Of a DNA stretch of 64,000 nucleotides, positions 13,788-26,241 are shown piece after piece. The stretch comes from Paramecium octaurelia. Lineage: Eukaryota > Ciliophora > Oligohymenophorea > Peniculida > Parameciidae. Made by a program: the position numbers and the translations under genes. Under the pieces are notes generated by a model, which was not told the origin of the DNA, made no database searches, and saw only the letters and a list, made by a program, of their open reading frames with translations. How positions within the stretch are numbered: the stretch's first letter is position 1; each line of letters starts with the position of its first letter. Where the stretch lies: contig CAJJDP010000093.1 of the NCBI GenBank assembly GCA_905182995.1, positions 2,563 through 66,562 of the forward strand. The letters are read 5' to 3'.

Positions 13788-15080
13788 AATTTTACCAATC
13801 CAAGGACGCATATCAATTTATTTAAATTAAAAATGTGTTTTAAAAAGCACATTAATGTAAATCAATGATTAGATCTAAAGAAAGATTGTGTTTTAGATGT
13901 AAGTCTCATTTTACAATAAATTAAATACTCAAATGAATAGGGTTTGTTCAAAACCATCTTTAATAATCTTTATTCGGCTAGATGCCACTTTAAAATAACA
14001 ATTTAAATCTTTGTTCAACTTTGTTTATAATATTAAATATTAAATTTAAATATAAATAATTAGAACTTTTATTTTTCCCTTAATTGAAGTAGTTAACATT
14101 CTTTTTTTGTGAAATATTTAAGTCACATTTGATTTATTGTGAATATTCTCTTTACTATTATTGAATTCAAAAGAAATTATTACATATTGAATGATACTTT
14201 TTTACCTATACATCTGATGATATTTTTCTTAAATAAATTTAACAATTGAAAATTTTATATTTAAAGCAAAACTATATTTTTAATCCTATCAAAGTTTCGT
14301 ATATAAATAAACATTTTAGTTGCTTCTATATAATAAACTTATACTCTTTCTAACTTCTTAGAAAGATTTAGTTTATTATTGATTATTATATTCTATATTT
14401 TAATTCAATCTAAATAGCTTTTATGGAGTGAAATTGGTTATTTGATTTAGAAAGCTCTAATCAAAAATTTTCATTTATTCTTACATTACAGGTTAATATT
14501 GATTAAATACTACTATTTAATTATCGAAATTTCTAAAATTCGACAGCCATTACAGTTGCCAAACAGATTATAAACAACATATGTTTTAGTTAAGAAATAA
14601 CTAACTTTTTAGTCTATGCATATAAATATTTTCTAATGAAATAATTTTTATTTATTGAAATTAGGTATGTCTATTTGTTAAGTATAATATCTCAAATCCC
14701 TTTATTTCATTATACTTTTTTGATTACAAGTTGTTATTTTTTTGTTAATATCTTCATATATTAATTGGCATATAAAAATATTAGTATTTCGATCTAAAAT
14801 CCTTTCATAACAAGAGATCAATCGAAAATTTTTGAATCCAATATTGTTGAGTAATTTTGAACATTTCTTTATGTTGAGAAAGGAGAAAGAATTAAGGCTT
14901 ATCTTAAACTAATTTGGATAATGCAAACATCGAATTAACTATAACACTATTTAAAAAATGAAATTAATATTACAACCAAGACAAAATATAAATTTTAAAA
15001 CAGTTGTTTTAATTATTAATATTATGTAAGTGAATTAAGAATCATGAAATCAAATTAATTTCACACTCATGTAATTTATT
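13788..15080. other. Intergenic, no gene seen
   Basis: A 1.3-kb AT-rich spacer between two genes of the same strand. It should hold the promoter of the giant gene (right of 13787) and the 3' end of the DUF4215-like gene (left of 15081). No open frame here looks coding. Confidence 0.5.
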
Positions 15081-18000
15081 TCAAATAAAAAGAGAGGATG
15101 AAGAAGATTCTTTTGTATTTACATTTTACTTTCTCCATTTTTCGATTAATTGATTTGATTTAATTTTGATTTGATATCCATATTTTATTAATGGTGCCAT
15201 TATCCCTAATGATAAAAGTCCAATCTATCCGAATCCAATCAACACTTGAGATTCTGAACTCAAAAAATGTGCATAAGTTTCTTCATAACAGATATTTAGC
15301 AGAGTAAAAAAAATAACTGGTATTTCAAAAATTAAAATTATCATTAAATCGATCTTTTAGTTCACCATTTTACCTATAACAATAATTGTTATGTAAATAG
15401 AATTGATCAATGATAGTAAAATTGATTATGTTAATTAGCTTCTTTACGATTCAATTAATACTAATACAAATAAAAACTTTTTAGCAACAATTATGCCTTC
15501 ATGCTAATAATTTTTCCTTTACTTCAATTCCATTTATGAATCCTTTATTTAAAAGATGGAGGAAACTAAAATTAAAATACTAATTAAGAAGGAGTATGCA
15601 AGCATGTTTGATATTCTATTTCTTAGATTGCTCTCCTTTTCAGAAAAGAGAAACAAAATAGTCTTAAAAAGTAGGTCCCAACTATTAGCTTTTATGAGAT
15701 AAATAATCCCCTTAAATGATATCATTTAATAAATCCCAAAGCTTAATTGATTAAGTTTATGAATGAAAAAGGTCAATTTTTATGAAAGAAAAGACTTCTA
15801 ATTATTGTAAATGAAAGCCCTGAATTAGTTGTAAAAGTTCTTAAAAAGGATCTTTAAATAAATCTTGGATATAGCAAATAATATTAAGGCCATAAAAACT
15901 TATACGATCAATCCTGATATATTAGTGATTAGGTCTGAATTCACATCATAAAAAAGAAATTTTCCAAAAGCTGGCATATAATCTTTTCCTATAAAATCAT
16001 CGAATAAATCGAGGAGCTTTAGTTTTTCCAAAATTGGTGTGATAGTTACTACTTCTGAAGATTCAAAATAGATCATGACATTTTCTGGAAAATTTGAATT
16101 TATGTATTTTAAATTCGATTAATACTACATTGTATCCAAGACCTCAAAACATTCAACAGGATTACCAGACAGTAGAATAAAAAAACTTGCTATTCCAAGG
16201 CCAATAAGTATATACATATTTAATTAGCTCATTTTATGGGATACGGTTCTTTATGATTCACTTAAAACAATAGGGTTCTTTAATCGTAATGTGCATAATT
16301 AATTTTCTACTTAGAATCCAAATTCATCAATTAATAATGTATCTAATTAGACCTAAAAGTAAATTTCTGTAGTTACTTGCTTTAGCAATTTTACTTTAAA
16401 CAAATAATTAATATCTTATAAAAAAGTAGCATTTGGTTCAACTACTACTTATGAATAAATGATATAATACAAGGGATTTACATCAACAAGAAAGGTCTTT
16501 AAATTTTTCGTCAAATTTTAATATGAATTTTGTAATTTGACTTTACTTGTAATTTATAGTTAAATAAATTATGAGTCATAAGTTTAATTTATGAATAATA
16601 GATTGAAATGAGGAGGTTTGGTCTAAATACACTAACTTGTTTAAAAATTTGTCTATGTGCATGCCCAATTAATCTCAATTTTGCAATTGTCTGAACATCC
16701 ATCTAAAGAAAACTGATTAAAATCATCGCATTCCTCAATTTCTTACTTAGAACCATCCCCACAAATACCAATACATAAATTATTCTTGATTTGATAACCA
16801 TCGTCACATTATAAGCATTGTCCATAATCACAATCATAACAATTTAATGGACATGAATATTAACATTAATAACATCCATCAAAAGCGATTTCATTATCAT
16901 CATCGCATTTCTCATTAGATGCAATTATTAAGTCTCCACAAATTGAAAGGCATTAACTATCAATTAAATAATATCCATCCTCTTCACATTATTCTATTTG
17001 AGTATCCATACATTTGTATTGATCACATGTTTAACAATTTTCTTTGCATTAAAATTAGCATTAATGACAACCATCATATTAAATATCGTTGCCATCATCA
17101 CATTATTCAAACCCTTCGATGACTATTCCATCTCCACATATAGGAGTGCAAATTTTATTTTAAAGTTCAAAATACTTCTAACATTAAAAACAACCGATAT
17201 CTTGGTTACAAAATTGACAATTTTTAGAGCATTCAAACTTACATTCAAAACATCCGTCATTGCTTTCATTATTTGAATCATCGCATTGTTCATATTAAAG
17301 CAAAGAAATTATACCATCTCCACATTCTGAGAAACATTTGAAGTTAACTAAATTCCAGCCTTCTATGCATTTAAAACATTAAGAACTATTACATTCTAAA
17401 CATTCTAATTGGCAACTGCTTTAGCATTAATAGCATCCATCAAATTACTGTAAGTTAGCATCATCGCAAGATTCATATTCTTGAGTTATCCCATTTCCAC
17501 AGATGGGTATACATAAGAGATTGTTGGATAATTCAAAAAGATCATTACAAATTTAACATTAATTTTAAAAGGAAATTTTGCAATTTTGAGGTTATTCAAG
17601 AGGACACAACTAATATTAATAAGCAAATATTCCATAATTGTTAATACTACATTAATTAATGTCAAACAAAGGTTGTAAGTCAGTTTATATTAATACATGT
17701 TGCATATATGTATTACTTATAAAATTAGAAATTTAACAATAATGTCCTTCTTCTTTTTAGGTTGAATAATAACTTAAGAATACACCTTCATTTTGGGAAC
17801 AAATAAATTCACATTGATTGTTAATTAATTAATATGATGGGTTGCAAATCAAGCAATTTCCAAATTCACAAATATTACAATTTAAAGGGCAAGAAAATTA
17901 ACACTCATAGCACCCATCATAAGGTTATTAATTTCCATCGTCGCATTATTCTTCAGACACTACTATTTAATCTCCACATTTGGCCTTACATTAGCCTGAA

Positions 18001-19297
18001 ATTGTATTCAATATCCAATGAGATAAGCATTAAGTACATAGTCCCTTGATACATTAATTGCAACCTTCATTACAATCATAAATTTGGGAAAAGCAACCAT
18101 CAAATGCTTAAATGTTATCATCGTTGCAGATAATTCCTTCATTAAATATTTGCTTTTCTGCATCAGTAAATACTTCAAAATCTCTAATACCAAAAAAGTG
18201 AGTGCTGTCTGCTGGATCGGGAGATTCAACAATTTATATAGTTAGAGTCAAAGTTTAGTCGCTGTTGACTATTTCTCCTAAGAAAACTTTATCTAATCTA
18301 AATTAAGCACCACAAATAATATCATTATTAGTAATTTTTGAAACGGAAAGCACGGCATTATAAATTTCTACTCCATTAGCCTCAGATCTCATAACAATAG
18401 ATCCAGTCACAAATGCGCATAGAAATTTAAACTACATCCTAACTCTTGTGTGTGGATCAGATAAATATAAAATTATTTAGAGTATTTTGGCCATCTAAAA
18501 TTTACCATAATAATGAAAACCTAGATATATTTTTCATGTACTTCCGCACTGTTAAATCCCATCAAATATAGTATAATCACTTTTCCATCCTTCTCCATCT
18601 GTTAACTCAATTTTATTAAAAAATATCTGCATTCTGTTCCAATTTTAACAGTTTCCACTTATATCACAGTAATCACACCCTTTTGGACATTTATAGACAT
18701 ATAATATGAAATCAGAAATCCCCCAAGATGCTGCAATTTATAGAGAAATAATTGTAATTATAGCACTGTTACCATTGTGATTCATGGTGTCACTAATTGA
18801 ATAAACTTATCCAACAGTACCACTACCACAAATTTGAGTTCCTGTTGATACATTAGGACCTTATTTGTAAGCTTAGAATCCATCAATATAAAAAATATAA
18901 AATGAACCGCTCCAGGCATCAAGTCTAAAAATAGTATATTGATGTACCTCCAGAACTTAAACTCAAACTACACCTTATAATGAGGAGGTAAAATAAAAGT
19001 CTTTGTAATTGCTGTTTGATAATTAAAAACTGAAGGACCTCCAAAAATCAATGAAGTTCCACAATCAGTAATATGATTTGATGACATGGTCTCGTATGAC
19101 TTCCAATCTAAATTATTATTGAGAAAATTACTGTCATCCTAATTAAAGGGAGTGAAAAAGGATCTGCTAATTTCAGTTTATGCCAAAGTATGACGACATA
19201 TTTGGTTTTGTAAGAAGAGATTTATAAAAACAATAAGACTAAGTATTGACTGCGGCAAACTTTTTGCGTAGTATGTGAACAATGGTAAACAAATCAT
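15081..19297 (-). CDS. DUF4215-like Cys-rich multi-pass membrane protein
   Basis: About 1,350 residues, function unknown, probably a surface receptor or adhesin. The start at 19297 is followed by a hydrophobic stretch within the first 45 residues. Two related extracellular units of about 150 residues follow (about 19150-18700 and 18650-18250), the first with PPHYKVQFEFKFWRLDAW...YIDG across a 23-nt intron. Then come repeated Cys-rich units with the CDDGN/CDDSN...DGC..C pattern (about 18130-16650) that defines the DUF4215 / Myxococcus-type cysteine-rich repeat. The C-terminal third (about 16500-15150) has several membrane spans and ends with a Ser-rich tail at the TGA 15081-15083. It lies upstream of the giant gene on the same strand and has the same overall plan (signal, Cys-rich ectodomain, C-terminal membrane block). 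Confidence 0.75.
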
Positions 19298-20257
19298 GTA
19301 AGGTATTTTAAATTAATAACTAAAGAGGTTTGCAATAATTAGAATTAAAATTGATTGATAAATAAATATCTTTTATTCTCATTTTAATTAGATCATTAAT
19401 ATTACATGCTAGATGATAATTATTGTTAAATTAGTATTTAGATAATAAATTTTTTAATTTAATTCATCTTTTGTAAAATCAAAATTGATCCTATGTCTTT
19501 TTCTGAATGGCAAACTCAATTATTCTTATTAGTAATTATTATTATATTGATATTTTAGTAAAAGCTGCGTTAAATACTTAAATTCATTATAAACTCGCAC
19601 TGTAACCTAAACTAACTTTAAATGTATTTTTTTTGTGTTTATAAATATAATAGAAAATATTTTTTATCCCTTCTCAATGTTTCATTTTTAGAAGATTATC
19701 TATTTTGAAAAAAAATATTTATTTAATAATGGCGTTTTAATATGTTATTTTTATTCGTTATAAATTTATTTTACTCCACTAATGATTCGATTCTTCAATC
19801 CTATTCTTCACTTTATATTTCTTGAAGAATTTTTTATAAAATATCATAAACGGATAAACAAGTAACGTTTTTCTTATACTAAATTAGTGGTTTCATTTAA
19901 GAAAAAATTTGATTTTGTTTAAACTTTTCTAGTCCTTAATATTATTTAAGTCCTTTAAAAAATTGATCCAAGCTATCTTTTCATTTTTGTGAATTATATA
20001 TCTCATTTATTTTTCTGATATATGTTGTAAAATGCCTTATTGATTAAGTTTTTCGAAATTATATTTAAAGTAAAAGATTTTATTTTGCTTTAGGTAAATA
20101 TAATTTGGAAATTTCGATTTATATTTTGAGATTTAAGGAATACTGTTTAGCTAGCATTTAAAATAATATTGTTGTTTTTATTAGTATTAATTTATTAAAG
20201 AATAATTTAGTCTAAAATAATTTTACAGATTCAATATATATTTAATATATAAATTCA
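19298..20257. promoter_or_regulatory. Divergent intergenic region
   Basis: 960 bp of AT-rich sequence between the minus-strand start at 19297 and the plus-strand start at 20258. It must carry both promoters. No sequence motif could be singled out and no gene is visible. Confidence 0.45.
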
Positions 20258-22037
20258 ATGAATTAATTTAATCGTATAGACTATGAACAACAATATTTTT
20301 TCGAAAATCTTGAGCTTACACCCATAGATGAAGGATTATACAAATAAAAAGGGAAATATTGTTTTTACGGAAATCAACATGAAGCAGATTTCTTTATTCA
20401 CTATTAAAATGGAAATCTTAGGTACATTAAAAATGGAGTTGTTCTCAAAATGTAAATATTTTATTTTTTTAGATCCTTCAATAGAGTTCCAATCAACGAT
20501 ATTAAAAATCCCCCTAAAATTATTTTTGATCTAGAGTAGGTCAAAAATTTATAATGGGAAGGAGAAATAGGAGACTAGGAATAATGTATAGGGCAATGGA
20601 AGGCAAAATGGAATGGGTAAAATTTAAGCGTGGGCGGATTTTATAATGATTTTGGAATTAAAATTGGAAAGTGGTCAGAATTGGGAAATCATACTTACAA
20701 GTACTGCTTTATTAGATTTTTCTTAGCGAAGATTATCTAATTCATAAAGGAGAGTACAATTGGGGTAAAAAAATTAGTATATGGGAAACATTGTTGCAAG
20801 ATAGGATAATGTAATAATATATATACTCTTAGCGGATTTGGTGTTTATAATAAAGAAGGAATTAAAAATGGGAAATGGTTTGAGCCAATTTAAAGTTATT
20901 CCAAGTATATAGATGTAATATAAAGCTTGAATATTGCTATTTGGATTGGAAACTATAATAAAGGTAAAAAAATTGGATATTGGAACGCAATTTATAAAAA
21001 AAGTTAATGTCATAATGACTTTATGCCTCTGTAAAAATGATTATAAAGTTAAGTGGAGGTGGAAATTATACCAAAGATGGAGTAAAAAATGGATATTGGA
21101 TTGATTTTGATGACACAAATCAGGGGTATTTCAAATCTAAGTTTTATTAGTGGTTTATTTGCAGTGAAAATTGGGTAATATTCAATTGGGAACAAAATTG
21201 GAAAATGGATAATATAGTACCAGGATTAAATCATGTATTTTAATATATTACTTAAGTGGAGGAGGATATTATGATGAATAAGGATAAAAAGTTGGCAACT
21301 GGGTCGAAGTTCATGAAAAATTTAATTGGTATATTTTTAATTAATTTCTTATTCACTGCCAAATAACTTTTCATGGATTTTATAAAAATGGGAAAAGAAA
21401 TGGGTTTTGGCAATATTTTTACTACTTGACTCTATTAATGTATAAATTTATTTTAAGCCAAGGGGACATGGCCGATTTGATGAAAATGGAGTTAAATAGG
21501 GAAAATGGGTAGAGTTATTTTAGAATTTTTGGAGGTTTTTATTTTTTAAATTTATCATAGCTCGTGTCAAATTACTGAAGAAGGAGAATATTAAAATGGA
21601 AAAAGAGTAGGGCTTTGGTATACTATTGAGAACAATAAAATTATGTAAATACGTTTTACTACTATTTATAAGATCTGGAGGAATTTATAATGACAAAGAA
21701 TAAAAGAATGGTATATGGAGAGATTTGCACGAAAATTTCAGCTGGTAGGATTGTTTAATACTTTAGCTTTTGCGAAATATCTTATGAAGGGTAATATAAG
21801 TCAGGTATCAAAGTTGGATACTGGAAAACAATTTTCTAATCTGAGCAGCACGTGTAAAAGATGCAATAATAATTTAGTGGAGGTGGAAATTATGATGAGA
21901 AAGGTATAAGAAATGGCAGATGGGCTGATTTAGACGAAAATTTTAATAGAAATTTTGGCACGTCCTTTGTTTAATATATATAAAATTATGAATGTGGTCT
22001 AAAAAAAGGAGAGTTGACATAACAACCCTTTCGATGA
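20258..22037 (+). CDS. MORN-like repeat protein
   Basis: Encodes 505 residues built from repeats of the form GGGxYDxxGxKxGxWxE alternating with GEYxNGKxxGxW, the Trp-ended MORN-like repeat of a large Paramecium family. Clear units include GGGYYDEQGQKVGNWVEV and GEYQNGKRVGLW. Such repeats form beta-hairpin solenoids that often bind membranes or partner proteins; the role of this family is unknown. The gene needs 11 micro-introns of 21-28 nt, all GT...AG. Removing them (262 nt) leaves exactly 506 codons, which strongly supports the model. The 3' two thirds are copied again at 22499-23409. The stop is TGA at 22035-22037. Confidence 0.88.
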
Positions 22038-22497
22038 AATATAATATATTTATAAGAATTTTATCTAATAATTTTAAATTGCTCAAACCTTTATCCTAAT
22101 TTGAAATAGCAGAATAGAGCTATTTCATAAGATAATTTTGATTCACATTAATTGGATGATATATTCAGATTCATCTATATTTTTCCTTAAATTTTCAAAT
22201 AAATCTCATCTAAAATAAAGATCTTTTTATGTTAAATTTTGGATGTAGATTGTACTCAAATCGGCGGCTAATTTAATAAAAACCCTTTAGCCTTTGGCTT
22301 TTCTTATAATTACATTACAATATCATAATATGGTTGAAAAGTGTAAGTCTATCTCTTATTTTTGATTAATAAATAAGAGTTATTAATTTTATTTTTAAAT
22401 CAAAAACATTAATTGTTATTATCAAACTATTAATATCTGATTTTTTGAAACAATATGATTACGATGTTAAATTGAATTAATAAACTGTTTAGGGACT
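21127..22497. repeat. Direct repeat copy 1 (1,371 bp)
   Basis: This block recurs at 22499-23869, offset 1,372 bp. I saw no difference at any stretch compared, including intron sequences. The two copies are separated only by the N at 22498. Confidence 0.9.
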
Positions 22498-22498
22498 N
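22498..22498. other. Single-N assembly gap
   Basis: An N sits exactly at the junction of two identical 1,371-bp blocks. This is what a scaffolder leaves when overlapping contig ends are abutted instead of merged. Confidence 0.85.
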
Positions 22499-23409
22499 TA
22501 TTTCAAATCTAAGTTTTATTAGTGGTTTATTTGCAGTGAAAATTGGGTAATATTCAATTGGGAACAAAATTGGAAAATGGATAATATAGTACCAGGATTA
22601 AATCATGTATTTTAATATATTACTTAAGTGGAGGAGGATATTATGATGAATAAGGATAAAAAGTTGGCAACTGGGTCGAAGTTCATGAAAAATTTAATTG
22701 GTATATTTTTAATTAATTTCTTATTCACTGCCAAATAACTTTTCATGGATTTTATAAAAATGGGAAAAGAAATGGGTTTTGGCAATATTTTTACTACTTG
22801 ACTCTATTAATGTATAAATTTATTTTAAGCCAAGGGGACATGGCCGATTTGATGAAAATGGAGTTAAATAGGGAAAATGGGTAGAGTTATTTTAGAATTT
22901 TTGGAGGTTTTTATTTTTTAAATTTATCATAGCTCGTGTCAAATTACTGAAGAAGGAGAATATTAAAATGGAAAAAGAGTAGGGCTTTGGTATACTATTG
23001 AGAACAATAAAATTATGTAAATACGTTTTACTACTATTTATAAGATCTGGAGGAATTTATAATGACAAAGAATAAAAGAATGGTATATGGAGAGATTTGC
23101 ACGAAAATTTCAGCTGGTAGGATTGTTTAATACTTTAGCTTTTGCGAAATATCTTATGAAGGGTAATATAAGTCAGGTATCAAAGTTGGATACTGGAAAA
23201 CAATTTTCTAATCTGAGCAGCACGTGTAAAAGATGCAATAATAATTTAGTGGAGGTGGAAATTATGATGAGAAAGGTATAAGAAATGGCAGATGGGCTGA
23301 TTTAGACGAAAATTTTAATAGAAATTTTGGCACGTCCTTTGTTTAATATATATAAAATTATGAATGTGGTCTAAAAAAAGGAGAGTTGACATAACAACCC
23401 TTTCGATGA
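22499..23409 (+). pseudogene. 5'-truncated copy of the MORN-like gene
   Basis: Identical to the last part of the gene at 20258-22037, starting inside its fifth intron and ending at the same TGA (23407-23409). It lacks a start and the first half of the gene. Best read as an assembly duplicate rather than a genuine second gene. Confidence 0.8.
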
Positions 23410-23869
23410 AATATAATATATTTATAAGAATTTTATCTAATAATTTTAAATTGCTCAAACCTTTATCCTAATTTGAAATAGCAGAATAGAGCTATTTCAT
23501 AAGATAATTTTGATTCACATTAATTGGATGATATATTCAGATTCATCTATATTTTTCCTTAAATTTTCAAATAAATCTCATCTAAAATAAAGATCTTTTT
23601 ATGTTAAATTTTGGATGTAGATTGTACTCAAATCGGCGGCTAATTTAATAAAAACCCTTTAGCCTTTGGCTTTTCTTATAATTACATTACAATATCATAA
23701 TATGGTTGAAAAGTGTAAGTCTATCTCTTATTTTTGATTAATAAATAAGAGTTATTAATTTTATTTTTAAATCAAAAACATTAATTGTTATTATCAAACT
23801 ATTAATATCTGATTTTTTGAAACAATATGATTACGATGTTAAATTGAATTAATAAACTGTTTAGGGACT
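22499..23869. repeat. Direct repeat copy 2 (1,371 bp)
   Basis: Second copy of 21127-22497, continuing into unique sequence after 23869. Most likely the same locus assembled twice. Confidence 0.9.
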
Positions 23870-24184
23870 AGAGGAAGCACATTTTAACTTATTTTAAGTC
23901 TAAATTTACTCATTAAATTTAACATATTTGTAATCAAGGTAATGTTACAATTATTATTTTAAATCAATTTCAAATATTAACACATATATTATCACTCTAA
24001 AAATGGCAACAATGTATTGTAAAATAGCAATAAATTGGCTACTATGAATTGATCCTTTTATAGTCTAAATTTTCCATTTAGAATTTAAAATAAGCTAATT
24101 ACCTATGATGTTGCAAATCCAAGATACAAAAAAAATACAAAAATATAAAAAATCATGACTGAAAACTCATTTTTAACACAAAAA
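23410..24184. other. Convergent intergenic region
   Basis: 775 bp between the end of the MORN-like copy and the minus-strand gene ending at 24185. AT-rich with no coding-like frame. Part of it (to 23869) belongs to the duplicated block. Confidence 0.45.
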
Positions 24185-24752
24185 TCATTTAAACAATTTT
24201 AGAAATTAAACGATAGAGATATAACAATGATTGATATTATCAAAGGAAATATCATTGATGATACTAAAGTTTCTAAAATAGTGAGTTTTATTACATTTAA
24301 TAGTTGGATCTTCGTAAAAAGTAAAGTAAACTGCCATAATAAAATAAGATGATAATAGACAAATATAGAGTAAAATTATTCCAAATATTAAAATTGTATT
24401 GTAAAACAATCTTATTCCAAAAACACAAATAGAGGAAGTAACTATTGTTGTATATAGAAGAATCAATAAAACTTCTTTGAATAAAGTCTAATTATTTATA
24501 GTTTATTACATTCCTAATTTATGGTTTTGATTTTATTATCTACAATAATAGTAACTAAGCTATTATTAGAAAAATAAACATTGGTATGGCAAAAGATAGC
24601 TTCAAATCTTTGATGTTTTAAGAATAAGCAGAAACTAATGTAATTGCAAGTTCTAAGCCTGTTTAGCAAAAGCAAATTAGCATCAAAAGAACCAAAAATT
24701 TCCTTTTATCTTGGCTTTAAATCAAAGGTTAACACTAAGGCTATTATGCCAT
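24185..24752 (-). CDS. Four-helix membrane protein
   Basis: 181 residues with one 22-nt intron (24488-24509); exon length is exactly 182 codons. A short hydrophilic Gln-rich N-terminus (MAQQPQCQPLIQSQDKRKF) leads into four hydrophobic segments: about residues 18-40 (LVLLMLICFCQTGLELA), 50-70 (LSFAIPMFIFLIIAQLLLL), 80-98 (LLILLYTTIVTSSICVF) and 102-128 (ILIFGIILLYICLLSSYFIM). The C-terminal 40 residues are soluble. I do not recognise a family; a tetraspan or Bax-inhibitor-like fold cannot be decided by eye. It is divergent from the alpha-mannosidase gene. Its 5' part is repeated at 25940-26241. Confidence 0.75.
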
Positions 24753-25114
24753 ATATTCAACTAAATTGGCTTAATGCTTTACTTGAAATAGGAATTTCAG
24801 GGGGTCCAATAATTAATTCTTAATTTTGCAATATTGGTTAATACATTAAATGATTGATAATGTCTTACAAAATTAAAAAATAAGTATTAAATCATTGCTT
24901 TTGTTCTCAGTCTTAGTGAGATATTACTTTCAAAAAACCTCGAAAAACTCAAAGCAAATTAGGACATACTCATACTTATGATTGGGGATATTTATATGTA
25001 TTCTTTTAACTGAAAATAATTTGTAGCTTGACAATCAAAATAAAATATAAGTTATTCATTAATGTCTTAGCTGAAAATGTAAAAAATATAAGGATGTAGA
25101 GAATTAAATTTATT
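24753..25114. promoter_or_regulatory. Divergent promoter region, first copy
   Basis: 362 bp between the minus-strand membrane-protein start and the plus-strand mannosidase start. The same region recurs at 26242-26603. No specific element can be named. Confidence 0.4.
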
Positions 25115-25938
25115 ATGTTATTAATTTTAATACTTATATTAAATACATAGTGCAATTATCTAGGGTAAGTAAGCTAAATAAGATCTGATTTACATAGGGT
25201 TTATTTGTTTCCTCATTCACATGATGATGTTGGATGGATTAAAACTATGAATGAATATTATAATGATTATCATGGAGTCAAATAAATAATTAATTCATAC
25301 ATGGAAGAACTAATCAAAGATAAGACAAAGTATTTTTCATAAGTTGAAGTAGCATTTTTTAAAATGTAAATCTATAATATAGAATAGGTGGTGGAATGAA
25401 TAGAATAACACAATGAAAGATAATGTGAAACAACTCATATTAAATGAGTAACTAGAATTTTTGAGTGGAGGATGGTGCATGAATGATGAAGCAACAACTT
25501 ATTATGAAGATATTATTGACTAAATGACATTAGGACATAAATTTCTTTTAGAAAATTTTAACTATATACCCACTATTGGATGGTAAATTGATACATTTGG
25601 GCATTCTAATACTCAGGCACTCTTTTCTAATATGATGGGTTTTAATGCTTGGTTTTTCGGAAGAATTGATCAGGAAGATCGATTAAAAAGAGAAAAAAAC
25701 AAAGAATTAGAGTTTGTAATTCATCCTGATTAAGAAAACTCTATTTTTACACATGTTAATTATTATGGATATTATTCATCCCCTAGAGGATTCGATTTTG
25801 ATATTTCCAATCCTAAGAGAAATTATGTTTCTATTTAAAATGTGGAATAAAAATCTGAAGGACTTGATTAATATTTTAAAGAATAATATTAATCTTACAG
25901 AGGTAAAATATAGGCTCATACTCTGGGAATGGACTTTG
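25115..25938 (+). pseudogene. 3'-truncated copy of the alpha-mannosidase gene
   Basis: Identical to the first 824 bp of the complete gene at 26604-29377, cut off by the assembly gap at 25939. It carries the same start, the same two micro-introns and the Zn-binding HSHDDVGW motif. Best explained as an assembly duplicate. Confidence 0.85.
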
Positions 25939-25939
25939 N
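25939..25939. other. Single-N assembly gap
   Basis: Second single N, again exactly at the boundary of two identical blocks (1,488 bp each). Confidence 0.85.
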
Positions 25940-26241
25940 TATATAGAAGAATCAATAAAACTTCTTTGAATAAAGTCTAATTATTTATAGTTTATTACAT
26001 TCCTAATTTATGGTTTTGATTTTATTATCTACAATAATAGTAACTAAGCTATTATTAGAAAAATAAACATTGGTATGGCAAAAGATAGCTTCAAATCTTT
26101 GATGTTTTAAGAATAAGCAGAAACTAATGTAATTGCAAGTTCTAAGCCTGTTTAGCAAAAGCAAATTAGCATCAAAAGAACCAAAAATTTCCTTTTATCT
26201 TGGCTTTAAATCAAAGGTTAACACTAAGGCTATTATGCCAT
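25940..26241 (-). pseudogene. 3'-truncated copy of the four-helix membrane protein
   Basis: Start codon and the first two hydrophobic segments of the gene at 24185-24752 repeated, ending at the N. Assembly duplicate by the same argument as the neighbouring blocks. Confidence 0.8.

Larger units (their letters stand above)
24451..25938. repeat. Direct repeat copy 1 (1,488 bp)
   Basis: Recurs at 25940-27427 with offset 1,489 bp and no difference seen. The copies are separated by the N at 25939. Confidence 0.9.

Noticed and set aside
22498-25939. The duplicated blocks as genuine tandem gene duplications or mobile elements
   Set aside because: No divergence even in introns and spacers, no target-site or terminal repeats, and an N exactly at each junction; an assembly overlap explains all of this better.
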